Part shown: piece by piece, positions 15,562 to 20,706 of the stretch
How positions within the stretch are numbered: the stretch's first letter is position 1
Layout: the number at the start of each line of letters is the position of its first letter
Source of the DNA: Bacteroidales bacterium
GTDB taxonomy: Bacteria > Bacteroidota > Bacteroidia > Bacteroidales > Paludibacteraceae
Reading direction: 5' to 3'
Assembly (NCBI GenBank): GCA_900767385.1
Contig: CAAFYY010000111.1
Span: 1-20,706, forward strand
DNA length: 20,706 nucleotides
Program-made: the position numbers and the translations under genes
Notes under the pieces: generated by a model
Database searches by the model: none
What the model was told of the DNA's origin: nothing
What the model saw: only the letters and a program-made list of their open reading frames with translations

Positions 15562-16368
15562 TTATTTCTTGTCGAAAACAAACATCTGTGTCACCTCTGT
15601 TCTTGGGAGTGGCATCAGCAACTGTGGTTCAATCCCTTTTGCCTTGAGGGCGTTGAGTACGGTGTCTTGTGCCAGTTGAGGTGTGTTGTTGTCTTTGCTG
15701 AGGTGGCAGAGGAAAACGTGGGTGAGTTCGTCGTGCCAGTTGTCGGCCAAGAAACGGGCTGTGTGGTCGTTACAGAGGTGGCCTGTATGGCTGCTCACAC
15801 GTTTCTTGAGGGGGTAGGGGTATGGACCATTCTTCAGCATCGTGTCGTCGTAGTTGGCCTCAATGACCAAGTAGTTGGCCTTGGCAATATGGTCGGCAAC
15901 TTCTTTGCTGATGAAACCGAGGTCGGTGGCTATCACCATACGCTGACCTTTGTAAGTGATGGAGAAACCCATGCTGTCGGTGGCGTCGTGACTGACGTTG
16001 AAGGCCTGGAACTCAAAATCACGGATAACAAGACGGACACCTTTTTGGAGGTATTTGCGACTGGTGTTCAGCTTTTCTGTAATCTTGTAGTTTTTGTTGA
16101 TGCCGTCGTGCACTTCTTTTGTTGAATAGACGGGGAGGTGATGCTTCTCGCCCAAAGTGCCGACAGAACGGATATGATCGGTATGGTCGTGCGTTATGAA
16201 GACACCCCAGATGTGTTCCAACGGAATGTTATGAAGTTTCAAGGCATGTTTGATGGTGCGCACGCTGACGCCGGCATCGATGAGGAAGCCGTATTCATCA
16301 GTGCCGACATAGTAGCAATTGCCGCTACTACCGCTACCCATGCTCATAAAACGAAATGACTTGTCCAT
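15562..16368 (-). CDS. Metallo-beta-lactamase-fold hydrolase (YycJ/WalJ-like)
   Basis: The 268-residue soluble protein opens with a family signature, MGSGSSGNCYYVGT. The metal site is THDHTDH with H60, D62-region residues and H65, followed by DFEFQAFNVSHDATDSMGF, IATDLGFIS and VFLCHLSKDNN. This is the YycJ/WalJ branch of the metallo-beta-lactamase superfamily, whose members probably act as phosphodiesterases or exonucleases on nucleic acid; some are linked to mismatch repair or cell-wall control. It is not an antibiotic-resistance enzyme. There is no signal peptide. It has its own promoter at 16402-16409 and converges on pdxB. Confidence 0.88.
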   Translation of the reverse strand: MDKSFRFMSMGSGSSGNCYYVGTDEYGFLIDAGVSVRTIKHALKLHNIPLEHIWGVFITHDHTDHIRSVGTLGEKHHLPVYSTKEVHDGINKNYKITEKLNTSRKYLQKGVRLVIRDFEFQAFNVSHDATDSMGFSITYKGQRMVIATDLGFISKEVADHIAKANYLVIEANYDDTMLKNGPYPYPLKKRVSSHTGHLCNDHTARFLADNWHDELTHVFLCHLSKDNNTPQLAQDTVLNALKAKGIEPQLLMPLPRTEVTQMFVFDKK

Positions 16369-16401
16369 TGGAATGTCGGGTTGCTTTCAAAAAACAACTC
16401 G

Positions 16402-16409
16402 CAAAGATA
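16402..16409 (-). promoter_or_regulatory. -7 box (TATCTTTG) of the MBL-fold gene
   Basis: An exact TAnnTTTG element on the minus strand (plus strand caaagata), 33 bases before the ATG of the hydrolase. No clear -33 element. Confidence 0.7.
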
Positions 16410-16752
16410 CAACAAATATTTTGTTCTTTTAATGTGGAACGATGTTTTCTTTGGTAAAAAATGAAAATCTATAAAAATTCATTTTTATAGTGGCTATTCG
16501 CGATAGAATATAATTTTGAATGATGTTCTATATGGTCCAAACTTACATATTATAATGAAAACGTATGGTGATAATAATCTCCGTTGTATTGTTTGGACTG
16601 ATATCTTGTTGTTGATTTTGTGAAGGGCACACGGAATTAGTTGTTGAGCCGCTTCGTTTGGCAAAAAACAGTCTTTTTTTGTGCAGTTTTTAGACACCCT
16701 TCTCTCCCCGTTTTTTCTTTTGAAATATCTGCTTTCCTAAAGAATAAAGTTG

Positions 16753-16760
16753 TAACTTTA
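16753..16760 (+). promoter_or_regulatory. Probable -7 box (TAACTTTA) of the SDR gene
   Basis: It resembles TAnnTTTG with one mismatch at the last base. It lies 78 bases before the SDR ATG and is the best candidate in this stretch. Confidence 0.4.
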
Positions 16761-16838
16761 CACGCGAAATGAATGGAAGAAAACGGCTGCAATCTCGTGG
16801 CGGTTTTCTACTGATGATTAGAAAATAAATTACTAATA

Positions 16839-17600
16839 ATGAGAAAAATAGCTATCGTAACAGGCGCCACTTCCGGTATTGGTCGTGCCACAGCCATTGC
16901 TTTGGCGGAGAATGAATTCGACCTCATCATCACTGGCCGTCGCGCTGATCGTCTCGAAGAATTGAAGGCAACCCTTAACACCGTATATAAAGCAGACGCT
17001 CTCGCTCTTTGTTTTGATGTAAGAGACAAGGAGGCCGTAGAGAAAGCTTTTGCCTCTGTGCCAGAACAATGGCGCAATGTCGACGTCCTCGTCAACAACG
17101 CTGGTCTCGCCGTTGGTCTCGACCACATCCAGGAAGGCATCATCGACGACTGGGAGCGCATGATCGACACCAATATCAAAGGTCTTCTTTATGTCACACG
17201 CACCGTATCACCTTGGATGGTAGAACGCAACAGAGGTCATATCGTCAACCTCTGCTCAACAGCCGGTAAAGAGGTATATGCCAATGGCAACGTCTATTGC
17301 GCCACCAAACACGCCGTTGACGCATTGAGCAAAGCCATGCGTATCGATATGTTGCCACACGGCATCAAAGTCACCAACATCTGCCCTGGTGCCGTAGAGA
17401 CCGAGTTCTCTGTCGTTCGTTTCAAAGGCGACAAGGCACGTGCCGACAAAACCTACGATGGCTACACACCACTCACCGGTGCCGACATCGCCAACGTTAT
17501 CCGCTTCGCCGTCACAGTGCCAGACAACGTGTGCCTTAACGACATCGTAATCACACCAAAAGCACAGGCCAACGCCACCAACATCGTAAGAAAAAACTAA
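16839..17600 (+). CDS. SDR-family NAD(P)-dependent oxidoreductase (YdfG-like)
   Basis: The 253-residue classical short-chain dehydrogenase has the cofactor glycine motif TGATSGIG at 8-15, followed by GRRADRLEEL, which favours NADP. NNAG is at 86-89, and the catalytic residues are S140, Y153 and K157 (YCATK). The pattern and length match the YdfG group, 3-hydroxy acid or serine dehydrogenases that reduce small aldehydes and malonic semialdehyde. The real substrate cannot be read from sequence. Codon use leans to CCA/CCT for proline, as in the neighbouring mdh. It has a long 5' leader and is followed 145 bases later by mdh, which has its own promoter. Confidence 0.88.
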   Translation: MRKIAIVTGATSGIGRATAIALAENEFDLIITGRRADRLEELKATLNTVYKADALALCFDVRDKEAVEKAFASVPEQWRNVDVLVNNAGLAVGLDHIQEGIIDDWERMIDTNIKGLLYVTRTVSPWMVERNRGHIVNLCSTAGKEVYANGNVYCATKHAVDALSKAMRIDMLPHGIKVTNICPGAVETEFSVVRFKGDKARADKTYDGYTPLTGADIANVIRFAVTVPDNVCLNDIVITPKAQANATNIVRKN

Positions 17601-17631
17601 GCAAGAAAATTTTCGGAAAACCGAAGAAATA

Positions 17632-17653
17632 ATTAAAGAAAAATTTCTTTAAT
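17632..17653. promoter_or_regulatory. AT-rich palindrome upstream of mdh
   Basis: attaaagaaa (17632-17641) and tttctttaat (17644-17653) form a perfect 10-bp inverted repeat around aa. It ends 14 bases before the mdh -7 box and covers the -33 region. It could be an operator or part of a terminator for the SDR gene; a second short stem, ttcgg/ccgaa, lies at 17612-17625. Confidence 0.4.
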
Positions 17654-17667
17654 CACATTTCTCTGCT

Positions 17668-17675
17668 TACCTTTG
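17668..17675 (+). promoter_or_regulatory. -7 box (TACCTTTG) of mdh
   Basis: A full match to TAnnTTTG, 70 bases before the mdh ATG. A TTTC sits 20 bases upstream in the place of the -33 box. Confidence 0.65.
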
Positions 17676-17745
17676 CACTCGATTTTGAACGCTGTCAAAC
17701 AGCTTGAAAAATAGAAACTCAAAAACAAAATTAAATCATAAAGTT

Positions 17746-18693
17746 ATGTCAAAAGTAACAGTCGTAGGCGCTGGTAACGTAGGTGCTACTTGCGCAAATG
17801 TATTGGCCGTAAATGAAGTAGCCAACGAAATCGTACTCATTGATATCAAAGAAGGCTTGGCAGAAGGCAAAGCCATGGATATCATGCAAACAGCTCAGTT
17901 GATGGGCTTTGATTCAGTTGTAACTGGTGTAACCAACGACTACTCAAAAACCGCCAATTCTGACGTAGTAGTTATCACTTCAGGTCTTCCACGTAAACCA
18001 GGTATGACCCGTGAGGAACTCATCGGTGTTAACTCAGGCATCGTTAAGAGCGTTGCTCAAAACATCTTGGCTCACTCACCAAACGCTATCCTCATCATCG
18101 TTTCTAACCCAATGGACCCAATGGCTTACCTCTCACTCAAAACCCTCGGTTTGCCAAAGAACCGTGTCATCGGTATGGGTGGTGCTTTGGACAGCAGCCG
18201 TTTCAAATACTTCCTCAGCCAGGCTTTGAAATGCAATGCCAACGAAGTTGAAGGCATCGTTATCGGCGGTCACGGCGACACCACAATGATTCCATTGGCT
18301 CGTCTCGCTACCTACAAAGGCATCCCAGTAAGCACATTGTTGAGCAAAGAAGAACTCGACAAAGTTGTTGCTGACACCATGGTTGGCGGTGCTACCCTCA
18401 CCAAACTCCTCGGCACATCTGCTTGGATGGCTCCAGGTGCAGCTGCTTCATCAGTTGTTGAGTCAATCATCAAGAACCAAGGCAAGATGATCACTTGCGC
18501 TGCTTACCTCGAAGGCGAGGATGGCATGAACGACATCACCATCGGTGTTCCTGTTATCCTCGGCAAAAACGGTATCGAGCGCATCGTTGAACTCGACCTC
18601 AACGAAGAAGAGAAAGCAAAACTCGCTGCTTCAGAGGCTGCCGTTCGCAAAACAAACGAGATTCTCTACACAGAAGGCATCCTCGCTCGCTAA
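17746..18693 (+). CDS. mdh: Malate dehydrogenase
   Basis: The 315-residue LDH/MDH-superfamily enzyme interconverts malate and oxaloacetate with NAD. The dinucleotide motif is GAGNVGAT at 8-15, with D33 (LID) choosing NAD. The substrate residues are R83 and R89 in LPRKPGMTR, the arginine at 83 marking malate rather than lactate. N121, D149, R152 and H176 (GGHGDT) complete the active site. ATG 17746 is used because MSKVTVVGAGNVG is the family N-terminus; an in-frame ATG at 17704 would add 14 polar residues. Codon use is strongly biased (mostly CCA for proline, CTC for leucine), as expected of an abundant enzyme. A strong terminator follows. Confidence 0.96.
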   Translation: MSKVTVVGAGNVGATCANVLAVNEVANEIVLIDIKEGLAEGKAMDIMQTAQLMGFDSVVTGVTNDYSKTANSDVVVITSGLPRKPGMTREELIGVNSGIVKSVAQNILAHSPNAILIIVSNPMDPMAYLSLKTLGLPKNRVIGMGGALDSSRFKYFLSQALKCNANEVEGIVIGGHGDTTMIPLARLATYKGIPVSTLLSKEELDKVVADTMVGGATLTKLLGTSAWMAPGAAASSVVESIIKNQGKMITCAAYLEGEDGMNDITIGVPVILGKNGIERIVELDLNEEEKAKLAASEAAVRKTNEILYTEGILAR

Positions 18694-18722
18694 TCCGATG
18701 CGATAACCCTTCGTAAAACAAT

Positions 18723-18762
18723 AGAGGTGCTGTGGACTTCCATCCGCGGCACCTCTTTTTTT
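18723..18762 (+). terminator. Rho-independent terminator of mdh
   Basis: agaggtgc (18723-18730) pairs with gcacctct (18749-18756), followed by a run of T to 18762. It lies 29 bases after the mdh stop. Confidence 0.9.
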
Positions 18763-18777
18763 GTCTCGACATAATAA

Positions 18778-18811
18778 AACCCCGAAAGTTTTTTGTCTAA
18801 CTTTCGGGGTT
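18778..18811 (-). terminator. Hairpin terminator of the small lipoprotein gene
   Basis: A perfect 13-bp stem (18778-18790 with 18799-18811, aaccccgaaagtt/aactttcggggtt) has an 8-base loop. On the minus strand it is followed by tttattat. It lies 54 bases beyond the stop of the minus-strand gene at 18866 and back to back with the mdh terminator. Confidence 0.85.
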
Positions 18812-18865
18812 CATATCAAGTCTTGTGATGCTCTTTCTGTTTTGTCGTATTTCCCACTGTTTGCG

Positions 18866-19285
18866 TTAAGGTTTGAACGGGGAGATGCTTTTGTAGTCGT
18901 CTATTGTGTTTGAGAAATTGATTGTCAGCGTATCAGATTCAAACTTATAGGTCTTTTCCACCCAAAGCGGTAGTGGCTCTTTTTGGCTCTCGTTGCTTAA
19001 GTCTGTAATGAATAATTTTATTCTTACTTTGCTTGTTTGGGGATTTGCAACGTAATGTTCAACTTGTTCGCATCGCAGTGTGTCGATGTGGTGAGTGGCG
19101 AGTTGTTTTCTTCCGCAATACTCGTAGAGGTCGGCCGCAACGAAGAAGTTGTCGTTGGTACAAAGGTCTGGGTTGTTCCACTGTAATACGATACATTTGT
19201 TTTGACCATCGTTCTTCGAACCGTTGCATGAAAAGCAGGTGCCGAGAACGGCTGTCATCAAGAGAATCTTTGCAATTTGCTTCAT
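18866..19285 (-). CDS. Small lipoprotein of unknown function
   Basis: The 139-residue protein has a lipoprotein-type signal (MKQIAKILLMTAVLGTCFSC) with two possible lipidated cysteines, C17 and C20; the polar NGSKNDGQ that follows favours C20. The mature part has no family I recognise. It has a WNNPDLCTNDNFFVAADLYEYCG segment with two cysteines, then alternating beta-like stretches (VRIKLFITDLS, YKFESDTLTINFS). It looks like a small beta-rich, membrane-tethered protein. It stands alone, with its own promoter and terminator. That it is a real gene is supported by the signal peptide, the promoter spacing and the terminator. Confidence 0.75.
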   Translation of the reverse strand: MKQIAKILLMTAVLGTCFSCNGSKNDGQNKCIVLQWNNPDLCTNDNFFVAADLYEYCGRKQLATHHIDTLRCEQVEHYVANPQTSKVRIKLFITDLSNESQKEPLPLWVEKTYKFESDTLTINFSNTIDDYKSISPFKP

Positions 19286-19322
19286 AGTATCTGTTGGCTT
19301 TTTGGGGGTGTTGATTGTAGTG

Positions 19323-19354
19323 CAAAGATAAAGAAATTCGTTTGATAAAACAAT
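19323..19354 (-). promoter_or_regulatory. Promoter of the small lipoprotein gene (-33 and -7)
   Basis: On the minus strand TATCTTTG (19323-19330) is preceded after 20 bases by ATTG (19351-19354). This is the clearest two-part Bacteroidetes promoter in the window, 37 bases before the ATG at 19285. Confidence 0.75.
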
Positions 19355-19458
19355 GAAAAAAAGGCTGTTTTTTTTTTGAAATAAGAGTCTGCCAATCAGC
19401 TTGTTGTTTTGCTGTTTTTTGGATGTAAGCCTATGGTTGCTCCCTTGTATTTACAAAA

Positions 19459-19483
19459 CAGCCCCGCTGTGTGAGCGGGGCTG
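19459..19483 (-). terminator. Hairpin terminator of the right-edge gene
   Basis: cagccccgct (19459-19468) pairs with agcggggctg (19474-19483) around gtgtg. On the minus strand it is followed by ttttgtaaat. It lies 19 bases beyond the stop of the gene that ends at 19503. Confidence 0.85.
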
Positions 19484-19502
19484 AGGGGTTTAGAATGTTT
19501 GT

Positions 19503-20706
19503 TTAGTATTTCAATAGGATGCGGGGTTTGTTGATGTGCCATAATAAAATGTCTTCATACACATCATCCCAATTGGTGTTTATCCATGTGGTGTTACCTA
19601 TCCACTTCATAACATCAACAGACGTTTCAAGGTCGTCATATTCATCGTACTCTTCTATTCTCTCGCCATTGTCTTTTAGCTTGAAAAATGCCGTGTGAGT
19701 AGTGCTGTTTTCTGGATATTCACCTTCTCCTACAACGTATATCATATCGCCGACCACCTCTATGTCGGTAAAAAAGAGATGTCTGAAGCCTTTGGGTAGT
19801 TTTTTTAGAACAATATACAGCTCGTTATTTTTCCAAATAACTGGTTTTGTTCCAATTCGGCCTCCGACATACAAATCATTTCCTATCATTTTCGCAAATA
19901 CTGCACTGCCACCTACCGAAAATTCTTCTGGCCCTGGGAGATATGAAATCGAATCGTTAAAGTATGTTATGGGCGCTCCGTTTATTCTGCCGACCATCAG
20001 AGGTTTCTTATGATAACTTACCACATCGTAAAGTGTTCCACCGATGTTTGGTGGGGCGATCATTATCTTGCTTTCTGAACTGCTTTGATAGTAGGCGTTG
20101 CTAGAACAACTGCCGACAACGTACCATTCATCTTCAACCTTGCCTATATTTGTTACGTTCCAGAACTCCTCGAACGAACCTATAAAATAAGGCTCTGCAC
20201 CATCTTCTGATACATAATAATTGTAAAGTCTGGTTTGACCCTGCGGAAGTTCTTTCATCTCAAACGAATAATCTCGGATGATGGTATAAAGTTTTTTCCC
20301 GTCATGATAAAAGAGAACCCCGATTAATTTTTGGTTGTCTTTTACACGTGTGTCTTTTGGCGTGATGTCCTTGACGACACCGTCGATTTCCAGAAATGGG
20401 AATCTGGTCTCTTCTGATTCTACCTTACTATAGGCAAATCCGTTCCGATCATCCTCGTTATATTTTGTCTTGTCTTTCGTAATCATTCCGGTAATATAGG
20501 TATGTCCGTCTTTCATATAGATATCATGTATCCACTTTGACTCACTATATGTCGCAAACCATGCTAAAGTTCCGTCGTCGAGTTCTCTTGAAAATTGTTC
20601 TATATATGTGCAGACGGTATCGCGAAAGAGCGATTCCCTATACCAGTCCCCAAAATTAGACAGGTTAAACAAATAATTTCTTTCAATATAACTTATGCAA
20701 CCGATC
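19503..20706 (-). CDS. Probable lipoprotein with beta-propeller-like repeats, 5' end outside window
   Basis: The frame is open from the stop at 19503 to the right edge (401 codons), so the start is missing. The first residues visible are IGCISYIERNYLF, and IGC would suit a lipobox, suggesting that only the signal peptide is cut off. I do not recognise a family. A short motif recurs along the chain: KDGHTYITG, HDGKKLYTI, EDEWYVVGS, IGNDLYVGG, VGDMIYVVG and IGNTTWINT, separated by about 40-75 residues. This is the pattern of blades in a beta-propeller, which is inference. It is polar, rich in Asp/Glu/Lys/Tyr, with no membrane segment. TTG at 20672 is the only start-like codon near the edge and is not convincing. 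It may belong with the small lipoprotein downstream, but a terminator separates them. Confidence 0.7.
   Translation of the reverse strand, partial: IGCISYIERNYLFNLSNFGDWYRESLFRDTVCTYIEQFSRELDDGTLAWFATYSESKWIHDIYMKDGHTYITGMITKDKTKYNEDDRNGFAYSKVESEETRFPFLEIDGVVKDITPKDTRVKDNQKLIGVLFYHDGKKLYTIIRDYSFEMKELPQGQTRLYNYYVSEDGAEPYFIGSFEEFWNVTNIGKVEDEWYVVGSCSSNAYYQSSSESKIMIAPPNIGGTLYDVVSYHKKPLMVGRINGAPITYFNDSISYLPGPEEFSVGGSAVFAKMIGNDLYVGGRIGTKPVIWKNNELYIVLKKLPKGFRHLFFTDIEVVGDMIYVVGEGEYPENSTTHTAFFKLKDNGERIEEYDEYDDLETSVDVMKWIGNTTWINTNWDDVYEDILLWHINKPRILLKY

Larger units (their letters stand above)
16369..16838. other. 470-bp divergent intergenic region
   Basis: This holds the promoters of the hydrolase (minus) and the SDR gene (plus). 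In between are a perfect 10-bp AT-rich inverted repeat (16469-16478 with 16481-16490, ctataaaaat/atttttatag), a distant 8-bp pair (gtccaaac at 16535-16542, gtttggac at 16591-16598) and a partial stem in the SDR leader (gaaaac 16779-16784, gttttc 16803-16808). No convincing gene or known RNA is seen. Confidence 0.5.

Noticed and set aside
15562..16368. Antibiotic-resistance metallo-beta-lactamase
   Set aside because: The SGSSGNCYY opening and overall pattern place it in the YycJ/WalJ hydrolase group, with no signal peptide.
16494..16697. 67-codon minus-strand open frame in the divergent intergenic region
   Set aside because: No -7 box at the right distance, no signal peptide or known motif, and composition like AT-rich intergenic DNA.

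Overview
The window looks like chromosomal DNA from a Bacteroidales bacterium, probably of a Prevotella/Bacteroides kind. Three things point there. Several genes have a TAnnTTTG -7 box (usually TATCTTTG) 20-55 bases before the start, which is the Bacteroidetes housekeeping promoter. Strong Shine-Dalgarno sites are mostly absent. The gene families also fit: a BACON domain, a CstA of about 490 residues, FtsK next to LolA, and stand-alone PASTA protein next to RluD. This is inference from gene content; no rRNA or tRNA gene is present to fix the taxon.

Layout. Bases 1-847 hold no convincing gene. About 580 bases of this (124 to about 700) are degenerate tandem repeats: five exact 42-bp units, then 83-bp units with one 41-bp half unit. 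Next comes a plus-strand block at 878-4791: a membrane-anchored PASTA protein, an RluD-type pseudouridine synthase and two secreted SUMF1/FGE-like proteins. The first of these carries a BACON domain and both lack the FGE active-site cysteines. This block converges, with one base between stop codons, on a minus-strand block der > cstA > recQ (9549 down to 4793). der and ftsK diverge from a shared intergenic region with a -7 box on each strand. From ftsK the plus strand continues with a LolA-like protein, an exported C1 cysteine peptidase and PdxB (9763-15439), ending at a strong hairpin shared with a convergent metallo-beta-lactamase-fold hydrolase. An SDR oxidoreductase and malate dehydrogenase follow on the plus strand. 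The right end holds two minus-strand genes for probable lipoproteins of unknown function; the last runs off the window.

How the genes relate. Most are housekeeping genes: cell envelope and division (PASTA protein, FtsK, LolA-like protein), ribosome assembly and modification (Der, RluD), DNA repair (RecQ), central metabolism (MDH), vitamin B6 synthesis (PdxB) and nutrient uptake (CstA). I do not see a defence system, CRISPR array, insertion sequence, phage or other mobile element. The least explained parts are the repeat array at the left end, the tandem pair of FGE-like proteins lacking the active-site cysteines, the signal-peptide-bearing C1 peptidase joined to PdxB, and the two uncharacterised lipoprotein genes.
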